Shown: positions 33,013 through 45,800 of the stretch, piece after piece
How the letters are laid out: each line of letters starts with the position of its first letter
Position numbering within the stretch: the first letter of the stretch is position 1
Origin: Axinella damicornis
Lineage: Eukaryota; Porifera; Demospongiae; Axinellida; Axinellidae
DNA: 64,000 bases
NCBI GenBank assembly: GCA_963931865.1
Contig: OZ007509.1
Coordinates: 4,159,531 to 4,223,530, forward strand
Direction: 5' to 3'
The notes under the pieces: model-generated
What the model saw: the letters and a program-made list of their open reading frames with translations, nothing else
Database searches by the model: none
Told to the model about the DNA's origin: nothing
Position numbers and translations under genes: made by a program

Positions 33013-34051
33013 TTAATCTAGTAATTTACCTGGAACAACACATGAGTTACCAATGTATTCATAGAACGTTTGGCATATACAGGAGGAGATTTGGTGATCC
33101 GGGGTACAGGGATCAACTCCTACATGAAGCGGGCCAAATTGTTCCATTGAATTTCTCACCAAAGGCTGCTCATGCAAACGTGGCTGTAGCAACTTAGTGT
33201 GTGGTTGAAATCACAGCATTGCGGCCCTGGGTGTGAATGCCGTGGCTGCATTAATCTACCCGTGCAAGCAACTTACGATGATCAGTCTGATGCCAGTTCC
33301 ACTGAGACTGACTTGGAAAGGTGGTACAGTTCTGCAGAAGGCAGCACAACTGAGGGCAGTAGAGATAGAGATTGTGACGAACGTGGATGACATGGGATCT
33401 AGCTATCGGTACAGCTACACATCCAGTTCCCATTATTAGCTATGTATATACACACTAGCATGAATTATAGTGTAAATTATATTAAACAGAGGATGTAGCC
33501 ACATGCAAGAATGTGTTAATTCTGTTGTGCACTCCAATGGCTATGTGTATGCATGTCACCTGATTCTAATGCACAGTATACAGAGCGTTATATGATGGGA
33601 AGTATATTCTTTTTGCACAAATTTGTTTTAGACAACTTACAACCCTGACACCTATTTTGCAAGTCAATAACTCATTGTAGAACAGAAACGTACCAAAAGA
33701 TTCACTGTCCCACCCGTCAGTTACGGACAAGAGTTGGTTTTCTCCGTCAACAAGGTCGCCCAAGTCCACTAAAGACGTCTTCTGCATCGATCTTCGCGCG
33801 CATATGTAGATGAAAGTTCCCAAACATCAAATCAAATACTACTTCAATCACCGCACAACTGAAAAACGGCAAAGAAGGTTCACATTTCTAGCCGAAAACA
33901 GCGATAGGACCTCTGCCTAATCATCACCTCCCTTCTCTACAAAGTCGGCCATGTTTAAGGTTACGCCCACTTCCGTTGCAAATAAAAATTCACGTGCGAG
34001 TACGGTGGCGGTTCGACTGATGTATATAGAGCGCATTGCACATTTCTTGTA

Positions 34052-34338
34052 CAGGGGCGGAGACAGTTACCAAAAAGTGGGGGGGGGGGGCTAATAGCAC
34101 AATTGTATGCTGCCGAAGGCAGCGCATAGAGGCGCATAGTGCTGATCAGTCCGCGCAAAGCGCGGAAATTTTTTTCGCCTTCATTTCTTCAGTTATCAGA
34201 ATGAAGTTAGAGACGCCAGCCCCCAAGAAACGAGGTGACATAGCTATAAGTTAGTGCTAGATCTCGTGGGATAGTAGCATCCAGTCTGTTGTTTTGGGGG
34301 GGCTCAGCCCCCCTGCCCCCCCTATATCTCCGCCCCTG
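34052..34338. mobile_element. CAGGGGCGGAGA-ended MITE (287 bp)
   Basis: CAGGGGCGGAGAC and its complement bound a segment absent from the ST1 intron; ttgta is repeated at both sides. The ends look hAT-like, but the flanking repeat is too short to prove it. Confidence 0.7.
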
Positions 34339-34844
34339 TTGTACAGGGTTTCTACAAAGCGGTGCCTTGTACACTCCTATTTCAACCCTGTGCAATTCAT
34401 AGTACTTTTGCATAAAGTAGGGGGAGTGCGTGGGTGTAATCGGTATATGGTAGGTGTGAACTTTTTCTCTACCTTTTGCCTCAATAGGCTCTGTGCTAGC
34501 CCTCCTCCCACCTCCTGAGATCGACTCCACCCCCTCTGCCATCAGACAGGACCTAGAGCAGTGCAGCTTAAACATGGGAGTGGATACTGAGGCACTAGGT
34601 GATGCTTATGACACTTACGAACATCAGTGAAAAAGTTGGTGTATTAATATTTCTGCGCGCTATTAGGTCCATTGTCCCAAGTAAGGTGAATACATTCTAT
34701 AGGAGTCCATGTTGGAACGCTGATGTGGTGATTACAAAAACCTTTGAACTTGCCATGTTGCAGTTCCTGAATCCAGAGGGGAGAAAGGAGCTCCCAATGC
34801 AATATGTGTACATGCTGGCTCATCACATGCTGCGGGGTGCTGGC

Positions 34845-34909
34845 AAGAGCGCATTATGACATCATTGTTTTTTCGCCGTGAAAAAACAATGATGTCATCA
34901 TGCGCTCTT
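34845..34909. mobile_element. 65-bp perfect hairpin inserted in ST2 exon 2
   Basis: AAGAGCGCATTATGACATC ... complementary end, with a tiny gcc-centred loop. Exact 9-bp flanking repeats GGTGCTGGC (34836-34844 and 34910-34918); ST1 has a single copy of that 9-mer. The ends differ from the TAGCC family although size, shape and target length are the same. Confidence 0.95.
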
Positions 34910-36211
34910 GGTGCTGGCAATAGACCCAAAACATTCTTCTGCCTGCCATATTTCTTCATTGCAGGCTTTCCTAAGAGTGGAACAACATCCCTCGACCTCG
35001 CTCTGCGTAGGCATCCTCATATTGCAGGACCGCTCAATAAGGAGATCCATTGGTGGACTAGAATACGGCACATTGCCGAACCCGGTTACAATTCAGACTA
35101 TGCAAGACTTGCCGTGATGAACTACTTGCTGAACTTTCGCAAGGCAAGTGAAAGGATTCAGCAACATGTCAGAAACATTACTTATGATGGCAGCCAGTCT
35201 ACGCTTTGGGACTCCAACTTCTTTGTACACCAGCAAGACTACTGTGCCATGCCTGCTGTTCTATCAAGGGTGCTGCCAAAAGCAAAGTTTATAGTTCTCA
35301 TGCGTAATCCAGTGACTAGGGTCTATTCCCACTACTTGTGGAGCTGTGCATTCTCGCTTGGAAGAAACAGCAGCAATTGGCCGGATGAAATGCAGCAAAG
35401 TGTGTCGGATCATTTCCACACACAGGTGGTTACTGCCATTGACTATTTCAACCAATGTCTGAGAAGAATGTCTCTCTTTGAGTGTACAAATGTGATGAGA
35501 TTTAAAGACTTTCATGGATATTCTCACCATTATGCACACCACTGTGGTGATGTGGGATTTCGACTTTCCATAGGCCTCTACTATGTCCATATCTCAAAGT
35601 GGCTGCAGTTCTACTCAAAGGACCAGTTTCTGTTCCTGAAGATGGAGGAGATGAGCGTAGATCCATACTCAGTGATGGTGAACATCACCGAGTTCCTTGA
35701 GGTGGGACCAGTGTCAAGAGAATGGGTTGCAGAATCGTTTATGAAGAGAGCTAACGCCCTACATGTTGTAACCGGAGGAGACTCTGTCATGCAGAACAGA
35801 ACTAGAGAACTTCTTGAGGATTTTTACAGGCCCTACAATTCTCTACTAGCTGACCTTGTATCTAGTAACAGATTTCTTTGGCAAAACTGACAAATGAACC
35901 TATAATATATTATATGATGATATCTCACAGATGCAACAGGTCATGCAGTACAATCAGGTATACACTGCATGCTTCCCGCCTTGCTGCATCCTTATACATG
36001 CAGCTACGTACATTGCCTATCATTAATGTTCATAGGTGCTTTATAATAACGCCCAACATAATATTATGCTGTGCAATTAGCATAATTTTATTCTGCACAC
36101 TGAATTCAGCACTGATCCTTTTTGGGGCATCAGAGTAGTACTATAGTTGATCGAAGACTAAACAATTATAGTTGATCAAAGACTGAACAATTGTATACAA
36201 GTGGTTTGTCT

Positions 36212-36292
36212 TAGCCTCGTTCCCAGGCCCACACGCGGAACGCGCCGGCCAGCCACTTCTGCATTCCACGTGTGGGCCTGGATACGAGGCTA
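36212..36292. mobile_element. TAGCC-family hairpin element (81 bp), duplicate of 8516
   Basis: Same insertion as at 8516, with the same GGTTTGTCT flanks; differs by a few bases and a 4-bp length change in the loop. Confidence 0.9.
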
Positions 36293-36600
36293 GGTTTGTC
36301 TGTGCAAGACCTCAATTGAGGTAATGAGACAGATCGGAGTGAGAGGAATCACCATAGGTGTTTTAATAAGATCTGAGTGTTATAGAAGACACTTAAACTG
36401 GAGGTGTCTAGGAGTTCCCTTGGTCCAATATATAACAGGGTGTGGCATTGCAACTTAATTACCAGGTGGATCAATCAGAGTCTGTGAAAGCCTGCGTGGG
36501 ACATGTGGGTTTTGCCCAACCTACCAGGAGTGTGGTTGCCACTTGTTCCCTAGCTCATACCCAGACCTTCTCTCTCACCTAGCACTTGCTGCTTGCAGTA

Positions 36601-36727
36601 CTTAGTACCGCAAGCGACAAACACTGGGGTGTACTGCAAGCGTACAAACACTGGGGTGTACTGCAACCTACGCTGGGGTGTACTGCAAGCGACAAACACT
36701 GGGGTGTACTGCAAGCTACACTGGGGT
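36601..36727. repeat. Tandem repeat, short version of 8913-9333
   Basis: About five 22-26 bp units of the same repeat. Confidence 0.9.
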
Positions 36728-36880
36728 GAGAATGCCTGGGTACAATGCTAGCCCTCTGCTTGTGTTACAGACTGAAGAATGTGCATGAGTTAGTATAGTA
36801 AAAATTCTGATGAATACAGCAGTATATTACAATATTTACAATAGTGTAGAATTGAAAACAAACCACGTTATTATATAATT

Positions 36881-39800
36881 TTAGTTGATAAGACTGAAAG
36901 GTGCAATGGCCTCTCTCGAGAGGGGCCAGAGCTGTTCTGCCAGATTCTTGCACTGTGAGGCAGCGACCCTGATTGGCACGTCTGACTGGTGCATGCAGTA
37001 CAGCTCGTACACATAGCCCTGGGAGTGCACATCACCGTGATACAGTTCCCTGCATACACAAAAGAGTAAGGCTACCTTTGAGCTGTGTTACAAATACAGT
37101 GCATACATTAGCCCTTGACCAACCAATGACTGCAAAACCTGTCATGAGACTTTCAGTTTCATCGGCAATGTCCTTGGGACTTAGGTTCTGTGTGAGCAGA
37201 AAGGGCGGGACAGGGGGAGGTGGGTGGGTGCACCCGAAGGGTGCAAACAGCATGGTCGCATCTGGGCTTAGCTGTGAATAGCCCTTGGTTGGAGCCGGGT
37301 AGGCCATTTCTTGGGTTTTAAGTGTAAATGGGCCTAGAAAACAGTGGTCTCGCCTTGTATAGCCTCAAATTCCAGTGTTCAAGGTTAATTTCTCTGCTAG
37401 AGTGAGTTACCATTGCCAGAGCATCTTGGTTGCATACTCGCTAAGGAATGGGTGTGGTCAGTGTCACAAATGTTGTTCTATGTGAAGTTTTGAGCATGAA
37501 AACCAATGGGAATCTTATGTAGGGTATGCTACAAGCTATAAAACTGGACTCCAAAGTCGTGATTGGTAAAGAGTTAATGAGATAGATCACTAGCACAATA
37601 AAGTTAGCGTAACCGAAATGGGAATTAGATTTGTACCCAATCCGCCCGACCTCTGCTTATTCCCTTTCTCCCCACCTGAGAATGAGGCTACACTCCTGGT
37701 AGGGCTATCATGTAATGCCTCAGTCACCAGTTTTCTGTGACAAGAGCACTATAGCCTCGTTCCCAGTCCGCGTGGGAACGAGGCTACAAGAGCGCATACT
37801 TGTGTGCTCTTGTCATGAGTCTAGTAGGAAACATATCTGACCCACACGGTCAGGTTGGGTGATGGGAATGCTTGATAATGAGCTCTGGGGTCATATCAGA
37901 TTCATACGTTCCTGATCTTGTACGTAGATCAGAATTGCGATCTAGGATGGAGAAGTTACGCTCCATCCTGCCCACACTACCTGTAGAAGTAGGACCCAAT
38001 GACACCGGGATGGGACGACTCAGAGGCCTTCACACTACTGGGAGCGTAGAACCGAATGGGGGTCTGAGAGCAGGAGAGTACATCACAAGGTTGTAATCAT
38101 CACGCATTATATATACCCACACTTTCATATCTCTGGTTAAATTCTTTGTTGCTGGGTGCGCCTGATATGCTATTGTGTGTCATGTGGTGACATGAGATTT
38201 GTGCATCAGCTACTCTCATGGTTTCGTATCATCACGAAGTTTAAGAATTCAGACAATCTCTAGACTAGAGGCAGATCTACCCATACCAGCAAAACCATTG
38301 AAGAGTGGCTATGGGGTACGGGGTAGTCTAGCTGCTAGACCCTCCTCTCCCTTCAGCGTTTCTGTTCCTCCATTTCCGGGGGGAGAGGAGGGTCTAGCAG
38401 CTAGACTAGGTAAGGGGTTCAACCTCATAACTGTGGCGTATGCCAGCGAGAGAGCCTGGGTATGAACAAGATGGTCACAAGTGTACAAAGTGGCATTCAA
38501 CAGACATGTAATAGTTTAGCCTCGTACGCGGTTCCACGTGTGGGCCTGGGAATGAGGCTAGTAATAGCTCACCCCAAGGGCATTGTTGGGGATGTTGATC
38601 CAGAGATGATAGGAGTAGAGAAAATCCTCATCTAGCCATGTCTGTGAGGTGTAGCCCAGAGCAAGAAACTTCTGTGACCTCTGCACCATCTCCCAGATCT
38701 GATGAGAGGGGATGATTTGTGCTAACATTACGGGTCATGAATACTTGTACAATGTACCTGGATGGTCTTGCGTATAGCAGGAAGTTTTCAAATTTAATAT
38801 AAACGGCCAAAATGACTTCAGAAGACTCTTCGTATTTTCGTATGTGCCTGCGCATTGCCACACCCCCTAGCTATACACAGTTTTCGGTTGAGGCAATGTG
38901 CAATGGTGAGAGGGCACCACGTCTACAAGGCCAACATCTGGGTGTCTGTTGTTGCAAGGAATTTCCTAAAAGTGATGAACAGCTGCTGCATGGTGCCAAG
39001 TAATGAAGCATACCACAGACAATATCCATGGGCATAGTCGCTGACTGTTGTTGCTCAGTGAACTTGTCATGTGTTGCACTTCTCACAGCCTCGTTATCGC
39101 TGTAGGCTAACGGGTATAGACGGGTCTGGAAGCTGTTCGAAGGCTGGAAATACCGATTGCTTGATCGCTGCTTCCACGTGTTAGGATTGCCCATTCAAAA
39201 TTTGACGTTAAACGAATGTTTTGTTTTCGTATCTTGAGGCTCCATGCAAAACATACAAAATTTGCACTATACGAACAATTCCTGCTATACAGTACGCGTA
39301 CATGTCTTCAGCTGAACACAGAGATTTAAAGCGTCAGGGAGACAAGCAGAGGATGTTTTTAGGAGGTAATTACCAAGTGCTCAAATGCGACCAACTCACT
39401 GAAAAGAAATGGCTTGCTCTATATTGCTAAGGTGGGCACTCATGAATCCTAAATCAGCAACTCCTTCTCTTTATCTCTATATGCCTTACTTTTCTTCGCA
39501 GAAAGATACCAGCACCTTCTTTTGATTTCTCTGCCATCCTCTCCACATAGTGAATACCCTGAGAGATGTATCACATTCAGTATCACGACATGAAGAAGCT
39601 TCACGCTCCCATACTGAGTATGCTAAAACAGTATTTGAAGCTATGTGAAGTTGTTCTCTTACCACGTGGTTGTCAATGGAGAGGGAGGGTGTTGTCAGTT
39701 CATCAAAGGAGCGGTCGATAAGAACAAAGTGTACCATTCCAGGGAATGAGAAGGAGAAGGTGGGAGGAGTTAAGGAGGTGTGGCCTCTGAGGTGGACAAT

Positions 39801-42800
39801 AAAACCAGCTGCAAAATAACTGTTCCCACTGCTGACAATTGTATGCATACCTGCTGGCGGCTTTCAGGATAGAATGCATCTACATTGTACGTACTATATC
39901 TGAACAGCTGTGTATACTCAACTGCCTGGAAGGATATCTGACCATCGGAATGTTCAGCATGCCCTTGAGTGCCAGGAACTCGCCATAGTCTCGCTTAAAC
40001 CCGGCAAAGTTCTTCAACAACCTGGATGTCACCATACTGCTGTCGTACTCTTGTTGCTAGTAGAGGAAGTAAGAAACAGTTTACAAAATAAGAGGGCATT
40101 CAACCACAACCACCAGATATCATACAAAACACCACAAAAAGTGTACATGTACATGTCCTGCTGATAGGCTACCTTTCATGGGGAGGGCTGGAAATGAAAT
40201 GGTAAGGCTACCCTATATGGTTGCATCATGGCTCAATATTCGAAGCTAGTTGCTGACTCCCTTTCCAAAGTACCTTTGGTGTAAAGTAGAGCTGCTCAAA
40301 CAGCTTCACGACCCTTCTTCTGAGATCATTCCCACTTGCTTCCAATCTGAAACAATGAGGGCGATTCCAGTCACAACACATTGTCTAACTGGTGTGATCT
40401 GTGCTTACAGTCAGGGTCAATGTAAGCTATGGCAAAACTGTGCAGGTAGCCTCATTCCTGGCCAATTCTAATCAACACAATTCGATTCCTTGTGACTGAC
40501 ACACTGACCTGGAGTAGCGGCTGCTACCATCATCCTTCTCTGAACCTTGTTTCTCCAAGAAAGCTCTGAACCCTGCCTGCTTGAGGTTGAACCATGCATT
40601 CTGCACACCGGTGTTGTACTGCCTCAGTGCAGGACTGGCGGTCGCCTGAGGAAAGATATGGTGGAAACTATACCAATGTGAATGTCTGTGATAAGGATCG
40701 CACTATTGGATATGCATGCTGTGTCTTCGTACTACCCCAACTGAAGTTCATTCACACCACACGGTTGCCTTGTGGTAGGACAGAGGCCTGTGAACCGGCA
40801 TTTAGGCATGAGGTGTTGAGTCTAAGCCACTCGCCAACTGCCCTCCTCGTCTTCTCCCCAACTACCCTCCTCCCCCCCTCCCCCCTACTCCTCCCCCTCC
40901 CCTTCCCTGTCTACCCCCTTCCCTTCCCCTCCACTTTCCCTCCCTTCTCCACCCCCTACTGCTCTTCCTTCTGCTCCTCTGGGCCTCTGGCTACTGAGTG
41001 GCTTGAGCAATACTAGAATTGAGCTAGAGGTTGAGGTGATCGATGGTGAGAGGCTAATCTGCATTCCACAGTTAGTAGCCTCCCCGAATGTGATCTGAGC
41101 TGTACGTATCGCTTGTACATTTGTAACTAACCTGACTCTCTCGTTTTACAAAGTCACTTATTCTCCTGAAGTAGAGAAACAAATGGATAAATGTCAGCCT
41201 GTGCCAATGCAATACACTTTGCAAATCAATTTCTCTTACAGCTTACAGCTTTGGGTGTGGTTACTGTTCAAGTGCATTTGCACATTGTAAAAGTACACAC
41301 AACACACGGTGAACACAACTACGTACCTGAAGGCATCTTCTAGTAGATCATATGTACTTTGACTGCCAGTTGATGAATTTCTGGAGGTGTTGAACACGTT
41401 GCTCAAGTTGAGGAGTGTTTGGCATACTGTTCCTGCCAGCTGGCCTCCACTGAGCTAGGTGTACGTATGCATGTATGTATGGTGATTGGCAGTGGGGAGA
41501 CGAGGGGAGAAGGAAAAGAAGAGGAGGGGAGGAAGAGAAGATGGGAGGAAGGAAGAAGAAGGGAGGAGAACAGGGGAGGAGAAGAGAGGAGGGGAGGATG
41601 TGAAGGAGGGAGGAGGTAAGAAGAGGGGAGAAGGGGGTGGAGGAGATAATGGGAGAAGGAACAGAGGGGAGGGGGAAGAGAGGAAGGAAGGAGGAGAAGA
41701 GGGGAAGGGGAAAAAGGGAGGACAGAGAAGTGGTGAAGGGGAAGAAGGGAGGAGGGAGAAGTGGGGAGGGGAAAAGGGGAGAGAGGAAGAGGAGGAAGAG
41801 GATGAGTGTGCAGGAAGGGAGAAGAGGAGGTGGCTGACTTGAGAAAAACACAAATGTGAACAGTAGTTGAGACACAGAACAGAATGGCATTGCTTTCTAC
41901 TAATGGTTGAGTTGTTAATATGTACATTCACTAGCCTCGTTCCCAGGCCTACCCCGTTTTTTCTGTTCTTCGGTTTCCGTTGACAATAATACACGGATGT
42001 TCGCCGCCCTTCCGCATCCGTGTATTATTGTCAATGGAAACAGAAGAACAGAAAAAACGGGGTAGGCCTGGGAATGAGGCTATGGTTGTAAGAACTATTA
42101 TACCTCAGTGATCAAGACGAGTACGATGCCAGGGTAGACCTCCAGGCAGTGTAGAGTGTGGGGGATGAAGTGGCCATTGTGGGGCTGCAGAAACACCTTC
42201 TGCTCCACATACTACGTCCAAAGAGGAAAGGAGGGAACAAGATAACTGGACAGGCCCTTACATGCAAACTCAATGTGCATGCCGATTAGTGAGCATAGTT
42301 AAAATTAGTGAAGTTTGTTAATGAGTGTGGGTGTGGTTACAGTCACTAATGTGCACATGATGGCCCCAAGGGCAGTTGTGCGAAATTTGAAGCATGAAAC
42401 CAGAAGTGGGACATGGTAGCCTCGTTCCCACACTGTTTCCTACTTGGTTTTTAGCTGCATACATGACCTTTGAACCAAGGATGAAAAGCTGGGCGGGGCC
42501 TGAGAACGAGGCTAGGGCTATGGTACATCATATGTGGGCTAAAAATGACCTCCGGAGGAAAGAATTCAGCAGTCAGTCGGCCCATTTGTAGATCTGCAAC
42601 AGTGAGCATGTGGCAGCTTGCAGTAGGCCTTTGATCATGTGCTAGCGACATATTTCCATTGAACTGGAACTGGGTTTTACAATAGTGTAAGCTTCAATTA
42701 AGCTGTTTCTTGCTCATTGGGACCATATACTGACAATAGAGCAGCTTGCTATCACAAAGTTCACAGTAAAAGACCCTGTCAGCTTGTGAGTGAACAGTGC

Positions 42801-45800
42801 ACACGCATTCAGCGTTGCTCTGGATCAAAGATGTGCATAAATGAGCGTCAACATTATACAGTGGCAAGGCTGACAGAAAGCATTCACACAAAATGTGCAC
42901 ACATACTCCGTCTACGATGTACAGTCTTAATGCTGCAATGAGAGCATTCACAAAGTATTCAGTAAGGAATGACAGCGTAGCTACGTACAGTACTGATTCA
43001 GTGAGAGAAGATACTGCATGCATGCTGAGGGCTAGCTTAGTACTGTTCATTGGAAGCTGCAAGTATTCCAGCCATGCACGGGCAGCCATCTGGTTTGAGG
43101 TTCTTGTTCAGCTGCAAGTGGTTATTTGTTCTGTCAGTTCTTGTAACAGTTAATCTGATGCTATACATTGCGGTCAATGTGCAAGTGGGGGCAAACCAGC
43201 GTGTGAGAGTACTACATCCATCCCTAGTCATAGGCAATGTTACTAGTAGCAGCACTGTTGGTAGTATGATCATGGCATCCAGGGAAGTAAGAGGGGTGCG
43301 GAAGGCCCAGGAGGACAAACAGACCGGCATTAATTCAGACACTGATTCAGGTAATTTACTTCTTAGGGCACTGTATGTAGATAGTCATGAATGTGTTCTG
43401 GTAGCTACATAGATAGATAACTTCTGTACTGAGCCAGCATACCAATGTAGGAAGAGTGCATGCACATACAGTAGTGTGTGTAACTACAGACTTGGTACTG
43501 GTGATAAGCGCTATATACTATCTGACTACCCAAAGGCTATACCGGTAATGGAGAGCTGATGGACGAAGCAGGAATTCTACAAGATATGGAGAAATGCAGC
43601 CGAGCAATGAACATCACCGAAGATGCGTTGAAACATGCAACTGGAGACTTGAAGGCAATTACAACAAGTGCCAATGCGTTCCTTAAAGCTATTTGGTCAA
43701 TAGTTCCCAGAAATTTCTCTTCACAGTACAAGAATCCTTGCTGGCATTCTGACTTGTCACTCACCAGCAACAACAGAGCCATGCTGTACTTCAATCTAAA
43801 CTCAGAAAACAGGAACTACTTGACTAAACAACAAGTATCTCGCTTAAGTAGAAACATTTTCAAGAAAAATTTCTCGGAAGGAACAACGTTTTGCTTGCCC
43901 AATTTCTTCATAGCTGGTTTTCCAAAAAGTGGGACAAGCTCACTGGACGCTGCACTGATTAAGCACCCACAGATTGCAGCCCCAAGAAGCAAAGAGCCCC
44001 ACTGGTGGACACGAATACCTCTTGATATTTCAAACTTCAATTACCTCAAGCTTTCAGTCTTGAGATACCTGATACACTTCCTTATCAAGCCATCAGAGGG
44101 GCAGCCTAAGATTACATACGATGGCAGCCAGTCTACACTCTGGGATTCTAACTTCTTTGTACACCAGCAAGACTACTGTGCCATGCCTGCTGTTCTGTCG
44201 AGGGTGCTGCCAAAGGCAAAATTCATAGTTGTCATGCGTAATCCCATTACAAGACTCTACTCGCAGTACCTCTATAGCTGTACCATCGGGATCGGGAAGG
44301 ATGTTTTGGACTGGCCCAAACAAATGCGGAAGGATGCAGCAACTAACTTCCACAGAAATACTTTGTTCGACGTCAAGTATTTCAACAGGTGTCTGCAGAA
44401 TCGATCTCTGCATGAGTGTGTAAATGAGAACAGGTTCAGAGCAAACGGGTGTGGAGGAGTGGGGCACAGAATCACCGTCAGCCTCTACTATGCCCACCTC
44501 TCCAAGTGGCTGCAGTTCTACCCAAAGGAGCAGTTCCTGTTCCTCAGAACAGAAGACATGAGTGCAAATCCACAGTCGCTGATGGCGAGAATCACAGACT
44601 TCCTAGGAGTAGCCCCGGTGTCACCCACTCAAGCTAAACAGTGGCTCTCTAGGAGATTAAACGTTCAGAAGGCTACCTCTAAGGATTTCACTGGGTTTCA
44701 AATGAGAAATGAAACAAGGAAGTTGCTCGAAGAGTTCTACAGGCCATATAATGCCATGCTAGCCGAGCTCACTGGTGACAGCAGGTTCAGGTGGGAAGAC
44801 TAACCTCATGCATCCACTCATAGCTCATCAACATATCCAATCCTGCACTCTGGCTGTGTACGTACAGTGTACGTGCGTGCATATAATCACATGCTGTGCT
44901 ATGAAATGAATTGACCCTCATCGCATAACAGTTATCTGTTTTGCATCATTGTATTTGCTCTCTTCTTTTGGTCCAGTATTACTTGCTTGCAATTTGTTTT
45001 GTGTAGGGGAGGTATATTTACAGGACTACATTTTATATGACCCCTTCCCTATCGGATAAACAGATTCAGATAAGTACCTTAGCTTTATCTGGGGGTGTTG
45101 GTGTGCTGTCTGTTAAGCCATTGTACACTCCTGCATGACGCTTGTTGAATCCACCAAGCTGGGCGAGTACATTCTTGAGCCTTCCTGGAAACCCCTTTCC
45201 TCCCACACTCTGTCGAAATGAAACATGAAACCAACTCTTGTTAAATGTGAGCGGATTTGAGAAAGGGGTACGTAAGTTCGCGCTTCTTGCGAAAATTGAA
45301 TTTCAAACGCTAATAACTTCAGCGCAGTAATAGCTATGGCTATGAAACTTGCTATAAATATTCTTACATAACCTGCAACATTCGCTGGAATTTGGAGCCA
45401 CGCCCACTTCCGGTATGGGCAGGGTGAGCAAGCGTGTCTATCGCATTCGAAAATCGCCATTTATGCCTCATTTTGGAGCCTCACTGTTTGAGGCAAGAAC
45501 CTTCCTACACTATCAAACTTGGGATCTGTGAAGTAGACGGCCTGATATGCCTACGAACAAGCAGGAAAGCCCGAGGCTCTTATTGGCTTGGAATGATGGT
45601 AACTTGAAAAAAAGTGTTTTGTGCAAAGTTGCCCCTTTTCTCAAATCCACTCACAAATGGTACGCCACAAAACTTCACACCAGTATGTGGTACAAATTTG
45701 AATGGTAGGCAGCTGTGAGTTTGTGTGACATCACATTGAGCAGGGTGTGCAATAATAGTTCACATGCATGTAAATGTATTAATCATGATCCTTATACTGT

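Larger units (their letters stand above)
30924..34019. mobile_element. 3.1-kb DNA transposon remnant in the ST2 intron
   Basis: Ends CAGTCGAACCGCCGCCGTAC and its near complement; flanked by ATGT on both sides, present once at the ST1 site. On the plus strand, coding-like fragments include RPCGSCALCGKTDIIHYTHF (about 31500), PENLLVVCQQYYRELYQKVH (about 31790) and a cysteine-rich block. The last reads GCSCKRGCSNLVC then QHCGPGCECRGCINLP at 33150-33265, resembling a tesmin/TSO1-type CXC domain with an in-frame stop. Superfamily not assigned. It carries a nested TAGTC element, which in turn carries a nested TAGCC element. Confidence 0.75.
30317..35890 (+). pseudogene. CHST15-like sulfotransferase duplicate (ST2), inactivated
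   Basis: Exon 1 corresponds to 30317-30905 and exon 2 to about 34488-35890, very similar to ST1. Breaks relative to ST1: a 4-nt insertion near 30632, which stops the frame shortly after; a 2-nt deletion near 34616, which stops exon 2 early; and a 65-bp hairpin element plus 9-bp target duplication (+74 nt) at 34845, just before the PAPS-binding motif. The intron has grown from 189 bp to about 3.6 kb by transposon insertion. Both substrate-phosphate motifs still read correctly downstream (FPKSGTTSL, RNPVTRVYSHY), so decay is recent. A protein starting at an internal Met is conceivable but would lack the membrane anchor. Confidence 0.9.
30228..38516. repeat. Segmental duplication, copy 2 (with later insertions)
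   Basis: Counterpart of 5978-11060. The extra length is explained mainly by a 3.1 kb transposon, a 287-bp MITE, a 65-bp hairpin and a TAGTC hairpin; the tandem repeat is shorter here. The sulfotransferase is broken in this copy, while the HPS1 3' exons are intact and continuous with the rest of HPS1. Confidence 0.9.

Noticed and set aside
38871..39194. 107-aa minus-strand frame ([21 protein letters not shown]...) between HPS1 exons 22 and 23
   Set aside because: Phases of exons 22 and 23 join perfectly without it, and no matching HPS1 block or good splice sites were found; possibly a transposon remnant.
39918..40000. Alternative reading of the HPS1 exon 20 area ([23 protein letters not shown]...)
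   Set aside because: It is open in another frame with a good donor, but the frame used in the model matches the HPS1 pattern better and the alternative would need a 17-nt intron; left as an uncertainty.
41348..41994. Long Ser/Pro/Leu-rich minus frames and Gly/Glu/Arg-rich plus frames
   Set aside because: Translation of a purine/pyrimidine tract in an HPS1 intron; low complexity in every frame.
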